64,000 nucleotides of DNA from Tiliqua scincoides. Its lineage: Eukaryota; Chordata; Lepidosauria; Squamata; Scincidae. Below, in pieces: positions 1 to 42,933 of the stretch. The notes under the pieces are model-generated. The model worked only from the letters and a program-made list of their open reading frames with translations, did not search any database and was not told the DNA's origin. Each line of letters opens with the position of its first letter. Position 1 is the first letter of the stretch. Position numbers and translations under genes: made by a program. The stretch is taken from NCBI RefSeq assembly GCF_035046505.1, contig NC_089825.1, positions 5,591,063 through 5,655,062 of the forward strand, written 5' to 3'.

Positions 1-374
1 AGGCAAGTGTTCAGTCTCCCAGTGTCTCACCCCACAGTGGCTCACCCCAGAAGACTTTGCCCCTATGGGACATCAACCCCCCCATCTCTCACACAGGAAG
101 GGACTGAAGATCACTTACGTCTCCCCTCACACTTCTCCAGCTTGGGTTGGCTCGAAGGGCTCGAGGTCCCCAGTGAGAGGAGCCAAGGGAAGACTTGCCT
201 TCCCCTGTGAAGTGCAGGGGCAGCTCCGCAGCTGCGCGCCTCCTGCTGCTGCCACTCTGGGATGAGCCTTTGGAGAGCCTCTGGGCAAGCAGCAGGGCAC
301 AGCGGGCAGCAGGAGGCGGGGGCTGCATAAAAAAGGTGCCGGAACGCTGTTCCGGAGCATTCCATTAGAAAAAA

Positions 375-552
375 AGCCCTGCCTAACCCACTTTCCAGGA
401 CTGGCATAGCTGTGCCAGTGGGATGTGTACTGCATCCTGCAGTTGGCTGGCACTCTTGGAGGCCTCCTCAAAGTAAGGGAATGTTCGTTCCCTTACCTCG
501 GAGCTGCATTGTCCTTAAGTCAATGCTGGAAAATGGGTTAGGATTGCGACCT
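375..552. mobile_element. MITE-like repeat with CCTAACCC/GGGTTAGG ends
   Basis: Begins TAACCCACTTTCCAG and ends with its inverted counterpart GGGTTAGGATTGC. The interior has the CCTCCTCAAAGTAAGGGAA block shared with the copies at 2682, 11943 and 61290. Confidence 0.6.
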
Positions 553-839
553 TAGTCAATGTGGAGTTGATGCTGAGTCAAATCTGAGAGACTTTATTTG
601 CAAAGAATCTTGCAAAGGCATCACAGCAAGCATTGGAAAAATCTTGACTCTCTTGTGTGGTTACATGTAATAAGTGCTGCACAACGTGGAACAGCTCAGC
701 TAGATGCGATTCTGCAGCAGTGATGGCAGATGAGAAAAAAGCCATTGCTGCTGCTGAGTAGGCATTAAGATGTACTCTTGCCTCAGTTCAATCAGATTTG
801 TCTGCCTCCAACACTGAGTTTACAGTCTATAATGTCAGC

Positions 840-1180
840 CTAACCCCTCCCTCTGCCTGTAGTTTTAAAAGCATACTGTGAAGTAAGGCTCATTGAAATA
901 TATGGCATTTCTTTTCTGTGGTCTTTGTTGCTTGCGATGTCACTTCTCGCTTCCAGGAGACTCTTCTGGGTTCTGTGGCTCTGTTTCTGGAGCAACAGCC
1001 TATAGAAACAAATTGCCTGTTCCTTCTCCAGCTCTGCAGGAATCTGGAAGAGTTTTCCAGCAATTTTCAGCTGCTGTGCTCCAAACTCCCGCGGCACACC
1101 TGTAGACCTTTCACAGCACACCAATGTACCGCAGCACATCAGCTGAAAATTGCAGCACTGGTGGCTGCTGCTGGATAAGT
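840..1180. mobile_element. hAT-like non-autonomous repeat, fragment
   Basis: Ends with AGCTGAAAATTGCAGCACTGG, the complement of the CAGTGATTTTCAGCTG end seen at 3754. The interior CTGTGGCTCTGTTTCT is shared with that copy and the one at 30632. The left end is eroded. Confidence 0.5.
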
Positions 1181-1205
1181 TTTCTCTTTGGTTGCTGCCT
1201 TAGAT

Positions 1206-1428
1206 CAGTGGCATAGCTAGAGGAGGTGCAAAGCACTAAGTTTTGCAGGAAACCTCACTGCGGCGTGCAAGCAGCCTGTTTGCTTCCCCTTCAGAGCCAT
1301 TCCTGGTTAATTCCTCTGTTTTGCTCACAATGCCAGGAATGGCTCCTGAGGGGGAGGTGTAGCTTGCACGTCATGGTGAGGCTTCCTGCGAAACTTAGTG
1401 CTTTGCACCCTCTCTTGCTATGCCACTA
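1206..1428. mobile_element. hAT-type foldback MITE (CAGTGGCATAGCTAG family)
   Basis: Terminal inverted repeats: CAGTGGCATAGCTAGAGG and GCAAAGCACTAAGTTTTGCA on the left match GCAAAACTTAGTGCTTTGC-type and CTATGCCACT sequence on the right. Imperfect 8-bp flanks CCTTAGAT / CCTCAGGT fit a decayed hAT target duplication. Confidence 0.8.
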
Positions 1429-1758
1429 CCTCAGGTTGCAAAGATGGGAGGGTGTTACAGAAGCCACAGTACAAGACTGTTGGGCTGTGTTCAACTAACT
1501 GGATCCAGCAGGGCTCTTCTTATGTTCTTCTGGATCACAAACTGTGTTCATTTGGTCCAATATCTGGCTCAGAAGTAAATAGTTATTTAAGAATATGATG
1601 ACATGTAACTCCACCCCTCCCTATAATGCTTTCAGTGTTTTCCTCTTTTTCATTGGGCTTCCTTGGAAAAATAGTACCATGCTCAAAAATCAAATAGAAT
1701 ATCCTTCCATCATATATCCATCATCTTTCTCATGCTTTTTTTGTTATTTTGTTTTTAG

Positions 1759-32601
<30,843 letters not shown>

Positions 32602-33039
32602 CTCCCTGTTCGCTGTTTCTCTCGGCCTAGTATATATTTCCAAGGAATGTAATAATGCAACTGTACTTTTGTCGTTACAGCCACTTTTCTTAAAGTGGTG
32701 CAGCTCTTTCACTGTTGAGTAGCGTGTCCTCTGAAAACTACTTTGCTGTATAAAGATGGCCACTTGAAGGCCATGAATAATAGTTAAAGGAAGGGAAAGG
32801 CTTGTAGGTTTTCTGCTCAGCTTTATGAATGGAATAGTTTTTAGCATGCTGTTTTGGGCATTCTATATTTATTCATGCTGAAAGGGGATACCAAAGCAGG
32901 AGTTAGGAGTGACAGTTGAGGGCTGTCCTCATCAGAAAGCAAGAACCATTAACGTCTCTGAATTCCACCTGTTTAACCCTAATTCAAAATTATCTTCTGG
33001 AGCTAGGGAGAGAGCCTGGCAGCCCAGAAATGTCTAACT

Positions 33040-35510
33040 CTGAGGATAGCTCCTGAGGATGTGGACAGGATCCTTTGGAGTGTGAGGCCATCCACCTGCC
33101 TGCTGGATCCATGCCCAGCATTGTTGGTTAGATCTGCCCGGGAGGGACTGGCCGGGTGGACAGAGAGGGTAGTAAATTCATCTTTGAGGGAGGGGGTGAT
33201 GCCTCTGGCATTAAAGCAAGCAGTGGTTCACCACCTCCTGAAAAAGCCCTCTCTGGACCCCTCTATATTGGATAATTATCGGCCAGTCTCAAACCTCCCA
33301 TTTCTGGGCAAAGTGTTTGAGCGGGTGGTGGCTTCTCAGCTCCAGAGGATCCTGGATGAAGCAGATTATCTGGATCCTTTTCAATCTGGCTTCAGGCCTA
33401 GCTTCGGGACAGAGACGGCTTTGGTCGCCTTGGTGGATGACCTACGCCGAGGGCTCGATGGAGGGAGCGCATCCTTGCTAGTCCTTTTGGACCTCTGTCC
33501 TATCCTAATTTTCGAATCCTGCTGACTATGCCAGTTTGTCCCGCCAAATATCTCGACTCCCTCCTAATGCCTGCTTTTTGGCTAACTAAAACCCTCTTTA
33601 TCTCTAGAACAACTGCTGTGGTGTGCAAAGGAATGAACACAGAACTCCTTATCGATAGCAACTACCCAAATTTATTGCTGTGAACACAGACACCCCCTGC
33701 AAGTCCTCTTGTCCAGAGGCTTTCCCTCCCCAAAACTCCACTTAACTCAGTGGGTAAAGGTCTGAAGCTTCCAATTCAAGTCCAATCCGGTCTCCAAAGC
33801 ACAGTCCAGTCTTCCCAGTCTTCTGTGTCCTCCAGCAGAGTCCTGGCAGTCCCCCTCTCCTGTAGGTCTGGGTCAGGTAGCCCTCTTGGTCTGGTTCCCT
33901 CCAGGTTAGGTAGCATCTCCCTCTCAGTCAGGGTCTGGGTCAGCGTCTGGCTGGGTCAGCGTCCCGCTTCTTTAGTCCTTCTGAAGCTGCTTTTTATCCT
34001 TTGTATCCCATTAAGAGCAAATGCAGCTCAGCTGTGAGCTACCTCCTTAGCCCATTCAAAGCCCCATCAAGGTCAAATGAAGCTCAGGTGTCCAACCAGG
34101 TCTCCATTGGCCTTGATTGATTACAGCTGTGGAGCCAGCCCTGCCCTTCCCAGAGCTGTCAACCAGCTGTCAAAACATGGAATCGCTGTCAACACCACAG
34201 CATCCACCTGATGATCTTCTGATCTTCCATTACAACCTCTCAGCGGCTTTCGACACCATCGACCATGGTGTCCTTCTGGGACGGTTGACCGAGGTGGGGA
34301 TCGGGGACGCTGTTTTGCAGTGGTTCTGGTCCTTCTTGGCCGACAGATCCCAGATGTGGGGTCCTGTACTATACCCCATTTTTAACATCTACATGAAACC
34401 TCTGGGAGAGGTCATCCAGAGATTTGGAGTTGGGTGCCATCAGTATGCAGATGACACCCAACTCTATCTCTCCTTTTCACCTGACTCCAGGGTGGCTGTC
34501 TCTGTCCTGGATAATTGCCTGGAGGCAGTTGGGATCTGGATGAGGGCAAACAAGCTGAGATTAAATCCGGACAAGACAGAGGTCCTCCTGGTGCAGAAAT
34601 CCAAGATGCTGGTGCTGGACTATTGCCCTGCTCTGAATGGGGTTGCACTCCCCCTGAAAGAACAGGTTCGCAGCTTGGGGGTTCTCCTGGACTCGCAGCT
34701 CCTCCTGGATGTCCAGGTGTCGGCTGTGGCCAGGAGTGCCTTTGCCCAGCTTCGGCTGGTGCGCCAGCTGCAGCCGTACCTGTCTCGGGTGGATCTGTCC
34801 ACGGTGGTCCATGCCATAGTGACATCAAGATTAGATTATTGTAACGTGCTCTACGTGGGGCTGCCCCTGAAGACGGTCCGGAAGCTACAGCTAGTGCAGA
34901 ATGCGGTGGCTTGGGTAGTTGCTGGGGGTTGGCGGTTTGACTCTGTCACACCGATACTCCGGCAACTGCACTGTCTGCTCATTCGTTTCCGGGCTGAATT
35001 CAAGGTGCTGGTTATGACCTTTAAAGCCCTAAACGGCTTGGGACCAGCGTATTTGAGAGACTGCCTTCTTCCGTATAGTCCAGTCCGTTCTCTGAGGTCA
35101 TCAGAAGGGGTCCTGTTGGTTGTGCCATCATTGAGAGTGGTGAAGGGAATGGCGGGCAGAAACAGGGCCTTTTTGGTGGTGGCACCTGCACTATGGAATT
35201 CCCTCCCCTTTGAATTGAGAGCAGCTTCCTCATTATTACCGTTCTGGCGGGGCCTGAAGTCTTCTTTATTCAGGAAAGCCTTCGAGGCGCTATAAGGGCT
35301 GTTTTTATAACTTTATATATTATGTCTTTTACTGTGTGCTTTTAATCTGCTGCTATATATTTTATCTTGTTTTAATTGTTTTTAAGTGTTTTGTATTTTT
35401 AATGTTTCTTTGTATCCTTGTTTGTTTGTATTTTAACTTGATTGTTAGCCTCCTTGGGTGCCCTTCAGGGAGAAAGGCGGGGTACAAATCTAATAAATAA
35501 ATAAATGGGG
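33040..35510 (+). mobile_element. L2/CR1-group LINE, 5'-truncated, interrupted by an LTR fossil
   Basis: ORF2 pieces: 33061-33496 (NYRPVSNLPFLGKVFERVV, FQSGFRPSFGTETALV) and about 34241-35295 (AAFDTIDHGVLLGRL, the catalytic QYADDTQLY, LNPDKTEVLLV and the C-terminal FKVLVMTFKALNG). The region between the RT palm motifs is shortened next to DRSQM relative to the copy at 40312 (the CGVPQGS block is absent). It ends GAGAAAGGCGGGGTACAAATC. The 5' endonuclease part is missing. Confidence 0.9.
33497..34234 (-). mobile_element. LTR-retroelement fossil: one LTR with short flanking internal-type sequence, inserted in the LINE
   Basis: The LTR is best placed at 33614-34202 (589 bp). It has 10-bp inverted ends (TGCTGTGGTG ... 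CACCACAGCA), a TATA-like GGATAAAAAG and an AATAAA signal on the minus strand. Short non-LTR sequence lies on each side. The LINE bases ACCTCT appear on both sides of the insertion, a candidate target duplication. No gag, pol or env frame is present, so the element is a remnant. Family is not resolved beyond LTR retroelement. It is younger than its host LINE copy. Confidence 0.7.
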
Positions 35511-35897
35511 CTTCAGTTGGTATCACCTGGGAACAAGAAATGGTGCAAATCTGCTCCTGTGCAGTTGAGAATAAAATGAAGGTGGTCTGTGACCAGGTCC
35601 ATGGTCTTTTAGTTGCCCACAGTAGGTAGCAAACCTGGCCTGGCAGTTCTTGTAGGGATCAGGGAGTATGCTATCACCTGAACCACTTTGGCTTGCAGGC
35701 TGGTGGTGCCTGAATCATCAGACATCCCTCCAGTCCCTGAGAACTGCTGTGTGTTCAGGTTCAAGTTCTGACATTGACTTTTGAAGGGGTGTCCGTAGGC
35801 TTGATGGAGCACAGTCTGATTAGGAGAAGAGTGGCTCCCTCTGAACCCGAACTTGCTTTTACAAAATAAGAGGCAAGGCTGCTCCTTATGTAACATA

Positions 35898-36384
35898 CAG
35901 TGCAATCCAGTCTTGCACTGGAACAAGCAGGCCAGGAGGCCTGCACTGTATCCAGCACAAGATTGGGGCCTGAAGTGGCTCAGCTGGAGGCAAGGGGAAC
36001 CTCTTCCCCTTACCACCAAGTAAGCCACCACAGCCTCGGTGGGTGTCCTCAGACTTGCACAACCTCTGGAGGTGGCGTAAGCCCAGCACTGTTTGGGGAA
36101 CAGGGTTGGGATCTGCCATAACAGCTGAGTCCCAGCCCTACCTCTCACTCCCCTCCCGCCCCTGGACCATCCTCCCTCCCCCCGCCCCAGAATGTCTCCA
36201 ACGAGCTCGGACGACGCAACCCTCCCTCCCCAAGTCAATGTGGAGGCGCGCGTCTCTGCAGCGGCCCAGTCGACTCTCGAGGAGGTGCAAACATGCTTTA
36301 TGGCACGTTTGCAACCCTTCTGGGCTGGTGCAAGAGACTTGCACCGGCCCAAGGCGCAGTCAGGATTGTGCCAACAGACTTTTA
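35898..36384. mobile_element. MITE-like repeat, uninterrupted relative of 18911-20064
   Basis: Shares GGCCAGGAGGCCTGCACTGT, GGCAAGGGGAACCTCTT, GATCTGCCATAACAGCTGAG and the ending AGTCAGGATTGTGCC in the same order. Confidence 0.7.
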
Positions 36385-36468
36385 AAATGAGCAGCTTTGG
36401 AAGTAAACTTTACACAGTGTGCCAGTTATGTTGTGTAGGTGTAAATATTATAACCCTTGTAAAAGAAT

Positions 36469-36550
36469 ATAATCGTTGTGTATCTTTTCCTATAGCAGCC
36501 AAACTGCATATAATCATTGTGTATCTTCTCCTATAGCAGCCAAACTGCAT
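36469..36550. repeat. Tandem duplication, 41-bp unit, two copies
   Basis: ATAATCGTTGTGTATCTTTT and ATAATCATTGTGTATCTTCT each run into CCTATAGCAGCCAAACTGCA. Confidence 0.9.
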
Positions 36551-36599
36551 GTTGTAAGATGTTATTGATCCATAAATTATAGTGCTTCAACAAAAATAA

Positions 36600-38690
36600 A
36601 TTGATTTTCAGATTTGCTTGTACTCAGTGAAGGCTACGAGTGCTGTTGAGGTCTTCTCTTTAGATCCCTAACCATAAAGTAATTATACATAAAGCACAAC
36701 CTGTTAGTTGAGGGCAGCCTGCATTGGCAGGGCAATGGACTTGATGATCTTGTAGGACCCTTCCAACTCTAGGATTCCTTTAGGTGGCAGCATCTTCTAA
36801 AGCATGAAGCATTGTGCCCTGTCATGCAGTGTCCAGCATACACCATGGTTTGTCAACTGCAGATATGATGAACTGTCCAAGACTTCATTATTGTGATAAC
36901 CTGTGAACTGGCTTCTCCACTAATATCACTAGACGCCTCCATACTTATTTGCTAATACTGGAAAATCCAAAAGAGGAAGATTCTCTCGCTCCCACTCTAA
37001 AGTTTATATTAATATAAAACGTATATTAATATAATATATAAATATAAGTTATATATTTATGTACTGTATTCATAAACAGATAAAAACTAATAGTACACAA
37101 ATGCACGAAATCAATAAACAATACAATAGAACAAGACACACTACAATTAAAAACGCAAATATATATTCCTACATAAAATAGCACCTCTAAAACCAATATA
37201 AACAAAAATTCCTATCTTCCTCCTTGGTGCTCTCGTGTGTGTGTGTCTGAGAGAGAGAGAGAGAGCATTCTCTAGATCTAGAGTGTAAGCAAAGAAACTG
37301 CCCTGTAAATAATTGAAATCTTCAAAGATGTGTTTCGGAGAAGGAGGAAACCTGCGAACAAGGGCATGCATTTCATATTCAAAAGCCACTTAGCCTTCAT
37401 AATGCTCTGCAAGAAGTCAAATCAACGACTTTATGTTATGATGACACATTAGGTACTTATGCATGTTTGATCAAAAGCATTTGTAGCTGCAGGCCTTTTA
37501 AGAAATAAAATGTACAGTACAGTACATGGTTAATGAAATACAACAGGTATATGTAACAGACCTTCTAAGAAATAAAATGTACAGTACATGGTTAATGAAA
37601 CATAACAGGAAAATTTACCGTAATTATTACTGCTAGGTAGTAGGGCACAGATTATTCATTGCAAATGTCGCTTTCCTGCCCCGGTTGAATGTGACAATTA
37701 CTGATGACATTTTGATAGCTTTTTTCCCTGTGTGCTTTTCAGTTTCACTTAACTGAAAACTCTGCCAACTCTAGAGCCACTGAGAGGAATTTATCAGGGG
37801 GTACAAAATTGGGCCTCTCCTCTCCTCCCTTGAAATGTGAATTTTGTTCCTCAGCCTCTTTTTATGGCCCCATTTGGCTCCCTGGCTCTCTTTTTGACCC
37901 TGGGCCCAAGTACAAAGTACTCCCTGCATCCCCCGCTCAGAGGCCCTGGCCAACCTTGTGTGCCTTTCAGATATGGAGATAAATACCATTGTTTTAAGAC
38001 TCCAATTCTAGGTCTACTTACTCATAAGCAAGCTCTGTTCAATGCACTAGCAAGTGGGCATGTGTCCTTGCTACAAGCAAGCTAACTGGAAATTGTGTAA
38101 CTGTTCAACTAACTGGAAATTGTGTAGCCCAAGTGCTAGGACTATTGCTAAGTGAAGATTGTAGGGTCTCCTTTAAGGGGCTCAGGGGGTTGGTGAGAAC
38201 CAAGTCCTGAGCATCTGCTTTACCACCAGGCTGTGGGCAGTGAGACTCACATCATCTGTGATCACAAGTCACGATTTCTTCCAGGATTACCCAGGAGATG
38301 GAATGGGAGGTGTATAACATGTTAACAACTGTTAGCGTTGTGCAAAAATCTCACCAAGTTTGTCTTCTGCAGCAAAAAGTAACAGTGCACAAAGCTTTCT
38401 GCAAAACAGTGCTGCTCCTCTAGAAAGAAGCATGGCCAGTCATGGTGTAAATGCCATCTGTCCTCCCTTGACAACGCACATGCCCAGCTATGCATTGCCT
38501 CCTCTGAAAGGGCAATTTCTTTTGCAAGCAGGCGAACATTTTTATAGGTACTTAAGTGCCCCTGAAAGGCTACTGAAATGGGGGAAGGGTCCTTTCTACA
38601 GCGAGTAGAGTATTTTATAAAGAACTCATGTAAAAATGGAGGAGTTTAGTTTTGTAAGAGAAGGAAGGCATGCACTCACACTTTGGCTTA
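36600..38690. other. Intergenic, AT-rich, no gene seen
   Basis: Contains an AT-rich tract near 37000-37070, a GA run at 37250-37265, and a two-copy tandem duplication at about 37500-37609 (AAGAAATAAAATGTACAGTA ... ATGGTTAATGAAA). 37771-37950 resembles the repeat at 54325. No conserved coding frame. Confidence 0.7.
37771..37950. repeat. Interspersed repeat shared with 54325-54607
   Basis: Both contain GGGGTACAAA or GGGCACAAAG after a TTTTATCAG-like start, and CCCTGGGCC followed by GGTACAAA/AGTACAAA. Both end in CCTCGGCCCT-like or GAGGCCCTGG sequence. Class unknown. Confidence 0.5.
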
Positions 38691-38692
38691 GC

Positions 38693-39236
38693 CAATGATT
38701 CCCAAACATTTTAATTGGCGGTTCCCTTGACCAACCAGGTCATTGGCTGCGGCTCCCCATTAGATTGTATGATTTAATGCCCATTAGGGCTACAATCCTA
38801 TATATCAGCATTTCTCATTGCTGCTCGCCTGATGTACCATTTGCCACCACACTGTCCTCTGAGGTACCACTAGAAGCAACTGGCGATGACATCACTGCCA
38901 GTTACTTCCAGATTTGGAGACTGTGATGGTGATGGGAGCTTCCAAGGTCAGTAACAGCTCAGGGCGGGGAGGAGGGCAGGCGAACTTTTTCTTGCGCTCG
39001 AAAACTGCGCACTAGAGCTCTGCCCACTGGCTCGAGCTTCCTATCACTGTTGGCGGTGGGTGTTGTGCATACCACCCAACATCACCAGGCGTACCTCCGG
39101 TGGTACACATACCAATGGTTGAGAACCCCTGCTATACATTGTATAGGGCAGTGGGTTTCTCATGAGGATTCTGCAGCTCCCCTGGCTTGATTCTATGGCT
39201 CCTTGAGCAGCCACGGCTCACTGTTTGGGAACCACC
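38693..39236. mobile_element. hAT-type element hosting a nested hAT
   Basis: Left CAATGATTCCCAAACA, right TGTTTGGGAACCACC. Flanks are similar (GGCTTAGC and AGTTTAGC). Interrupted at 38806. Confidence 0.7.
38806..39131. mobile_element. Nested hAT-type element
   Basis: Left CAGCATTTCTCATTGCTG, right CAATGGTTGAGAACCCCTG. Flanks CTATATAT (38798-38805) and CTATACAT (39132-39139). Confidence 0.85.
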
Positions 39237-40311
39237 AGTTTAGCGGGAATGGGTTTCCCTGTGACCACTCTCAGACCCAGCCCCATCCTTTGTAGCTCCT
39301 GGGTTTGCTGCAGAGATGAGTTGTCAGAGCTCTTCCTGCATGAGACTTTCCACTCATCTGTTAAGATCTTCCAGGAGAGCTTTGCTCCAAAAGCCCACAT
39401 TTTCAAAGAGGCCAAACTAGTGCTGGAAGGGACAGGACCTTTTCTTGTAGGGCTGGAAAGCACTGACATAAGGGGTTAGGATTGCGCCCTCAGAGAGGAA
39501 GTGTAAATCTGTTCTCCTAGGTGGTGTTTTAAATGTTTTCTATAGACTTGTTGTTTGAAATCATGTCATTGCAATAGTGATTGGAGGGCTTCTGTAAGCC
39601 TCTGAAAATGGCAGGAGGGAAATTAACACATCAATGAACCATAAGAATTGCTGAATCTTTTTTTGCCAGAGAGGTGGCTTGAGACTTTTTTTTTGTCTGC
39701 ACTCTCTTACATGTTGGCTTCCCATATCTCTCCAAGTGGCACGCATGCTTTCCTAGTACACGCTGCATTGCTTTGCCAGAGTCTAAAAGCAGAGAAGACT
39801 CCATACATCCCTGCTCCCTTCTACTGAAGCAGATGCTGAGATCATACCACCCACTTTCAGTGCACATTAGGCTATTAAAGAATGGAAGATTCTCTTTGTA
39901 ACCAAATGAATCCAGTGCGCATTTATGTGTGTCATTCATTTCCTGTCAAGCAAATTCCTGTTGTATTTAAAAAGATTTATATGCTGATGTGGTGTAGCTT
40001 TCATAAATGAAAACAAAACCTTCCCAAACAATTTCATTGGAACAGTAATAATTAATATAACTTGGTCATGCCTTTCTGGAGTAGTTTGAAGCACTTTGTA
40101 TATGTTAGCGCAGAAATCTTTCAAACAATCACCGTTCAGACCCCTCATCTCCCTCCTTTTGCAATCCAAGCACCTTCCCCCCCCCCCAGAAAACCCTGAT
40201 AGCGCTGGCTTTCTTCTGATTCTCTTTTGAAGGCTTTAATATAGTTCCTGTGTTATATATATGTGTGTGTTTAATATAGCTTGTCCTGTGTTGTGGGATT
40301 CTTTTCAGCTT

Positions 40312-42076
40312 GTACAGCCTGAGGATGTGGACAGACTCCTTTGGAGTGTGAGGCCATCTGCCTGCCTGCTCGACCCTTGCCCAGCTTGGTTGATAAGAGT
40401 TGCCCGGGGTGGGCTGGCTGAGTGGACAGGGAGGGTGGTCAACTCTTCCTTGATGGAGGGGACGTTACCACTCGCTTTAAAACAGGCAGTGGTTCGCCCC
40501 CTCCTGAAGAAGCCCTCCCTGGATTCCACTGTGTTGGATAACTACCGGCCAGTCTCCAACATCCCGTTTCTGGGCAAGGTAATTGAGCGGGTGGTGGCGT
40601 CCCAACTCCAGAGGGTCTTGGATGAAGTGGATTATCTGAATCCTTTTCAATCTGGCTTCAGGCCGGGCTTTGGGACGGAAACCGCCTTGGTCACCTTGGT
40701 GGATGACCTACGCCGGGGACTGGACAGGGGGAGTGCGTCCCTGTTGGTCCTGCTGGACCTCTCAGCAGCTTTCGATACCATCAACCATGGTATCCTTCTG
40801 GGCCAATTGGCCGAGTTGGGAGCTGGAGGCACTGTTTTGCGGTGGTTCCGCTCCTACTTGGAGGGTCGGTCCCAGATGGTGGTGCTGGGGGATGACTGTT
40901 TGACACCCTGGCCCTTGAGATGCGGGGTGCCACAGGGCTCAATTCTGTCCCCCATGCTATTTAACATCTACATGAAACCGCTGGGAGAGGTCATCCGGGG
41001 GTTTGGAGTGGGGTGTCATCAATATGCCGATGACACCCAGCTCTATCTCTCCTTTCCTCCAGACTCCAGGGTGGCGGTTGAGGACCTGGAGCACTGTCTG
41101 GAGGCAGTGAGGATCTGGATGGGGGCTAACAAGCTGAAATTAAATCCGGATAAGACAGAGGCTCTCCTGGTTCGGAAATCCTCGATGCAGGTGCTGGACT
41201 ATCGGCTTGCGCTGAATGGGGTTGCACTCCCTCTGAAGGAGCAGGTCCGCAGCTTGGGGGTCCACCTGGACTCGCAGCTGCTCCTGGATTCCCAGGTGGC
41301 GGCTGTGGCTAGGGGGGCCTTCGCTCAGCTTCGGCTGGTGCACCAGCTGCGGCCGTTCTTGGATTGTGCAGACCTGGCCACGGTGATCCATGCCTCTGTG
41401 ACATCGAGATTAGATTACTGTAACATGCTCTATGTGGGGCTGCCCTTGAAGACGGTTCGGAAACTGCAACTAGTGCAGAATGCAGCGGCCCGTGTGGTTA
41501 CTGGAGGTAGGCGGTTTGACTCTGTCAGTCCGCTTCTCCAGCGGCTGCATTGGCTGCCCATTCATTTCCGGGCCCAATTCAAGGTGCTGGTATTGACCTT
41601 TAAAGCCCTATACTGCTCTAGACCAGGGTATCTTAGAGATCGCCTGCTCCCGTACAATCCGGCTCATCCTCTTAGGTCATCAGAGAAGGCCTTTTTACAA
41701 GTGCCGCCGCCTAGGGAGGTACGTGGGGCGGCTGCAAGAAATAGGGCCTTCTCAGTAGTGGCACCAACGCTATGGAACTCCCTTCCCCCTGACTTAAGAA
41801 TGGCTCCCTCTCTTGAGACCTTTCGGCGAGGCCTGAAGACCCTTCTGTTTAAACAGGCCTTCTGAGTTCTCGGCCTTTTAACATCTTTTAATATTTTTTA
41901 CAGGCCTGATTCTGTTATGACTTGCTGCTGCTCTATGCTCTTTTTACCTATTTTTTACTCTGACTGCTGTTTTTTATGATGTGTTAATATGTTTTTATTT
42001 GTTTTTAAATTATGTTTTTAATATGTTGTAAGCCGCCTTGAGTCCCTTTGGGGAGAAAGGCGGGATAAAAATAAAG

Positions 42077-42131
<55 letters not shown>
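40312..42131 (+). mobile_element. L2/CR1-group LINE with open ORF2 C-terminal two-thirds
   Basis: Uninterrupted frame 40261-41865. RT motifs in order: NYRPVSNIPFLGKVIERVV, GFRPGFGTETALV, LLDLSAAFDTINHGILL, CGVPQGSILSPMLFNIYM, catalytic HQYADDTQLYLSF, KLKLNPDKTEALLV. A conserved C-terminal domain follows (FDSVSPLLQRLHWLPIHFR, FSVVAPTLWNSLPPDLR). The 3' end GGAGAAAGGCGGGATAAAAA runs into a (TTA)n tail (42078-42131). The endonuclease part is missing, so it cannot be autonomous. Its intact frame suggests recent insertion. Confidence 0.93.
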
Positions 42132-42133
<2 letters not shown>

Positions 42134-42930
42134 CATTGCAATTCCATTGAAATCACAAAGTGGAGTGGAATAAAGTGTGTTGTCTCCTGCTACAATGAAA
42201 GGTAAGCAAAGGGGGCCCCACATTTATGATGCACTTTATAACATTTTAGATGCTAATTGCTGAATATAACTGACCAGTTACTGGATTTTTTTTTTTTCTC
42301 ACACAAGTTACTTCCTGCAGTGCCAATGATCCATTTTGAAATAATTAAGATTTCATCTCTCAATGACTGGGGCGCTCCCTCCCCTTAAAAGAATCTTTCA
42401 TTCTCTGAGAAAGAGGAAATGGAATCCCTAGCTGTTAGTCTCTTCCTGGACAAAGAAGCTGATAAATGGATTAAAGCTATTACAACCCAGTTCCTCCAAG
42501 AGGTTTGCCTGGGCTAGCAACCCTGAAGCATTGGGGACAGATTAGATGTAGGAATTTCCCTCCAGAAAATTACCTTGTGCAAAGAAAACACTTTGACAGT
42601 TCTCAGAGCTTACAAGTGAGCACAATCTGATGTGAAAAATGTTTGTTTCAGCATAATTCCTAATTGAGTAGGGGATGTTCTGCATTGATTTGAGAGGGTT
42701 TCCCCCATTGTCAGGGGCAACCTGACAGCGCCAGCAGTACCAGAGGTTCCTTGGGCAGCCAATGTTGTTCTCCTTAATTCCTACACAAGGAGATCAGAAT
42801 TAGATCGAAGCAGCAGCTGTGTATGTGTGGAAACTTTATCCTTTTCTCCTGCATGGTTTAAATCTGTCCCCATCAAAGTTGTTGTTACCCCAAGCAGGGA
42901 AATGCAGGTATCTATGTGGGGGATGTTGTA
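42132..42930. other. Intergenic, no gene or repeat recognised
   Basis: Unique-looking sequence without a long frame or recognised repeat end. Confidence 0.6.
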
Positions 42931-42933
42931 TAT

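Larger units (their letters stand above)
1..1758 (+). other. Upstream intron of the SCN11A-like gene with MITEs
   Basis: No channel exon was recognised here, and the domain I S1 exon (90 nt in relatives) was not found. The stretch holds repeat copies described separately plus low-information intronic sequence. Confidence 0.6.

Noticed and set aside
1595-1758. Upstream extension of the frame before the first channel exon, with an ATG
   Set aside because: The sequence before 1759 has no channel similarity and is separated by a clear acceptor; it is not an alternative start.
34515-34844. Frames overlapping the LINE in other phases and on the other strand
   Set aside because: Shadows of the reverse transcriptase frame.
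35609-36352. 247-codon frame on the minus strand
   Set aside because: The left two-thirds is unconserved and the right third is the MITE-like repeat at 35898; no domain recognised.
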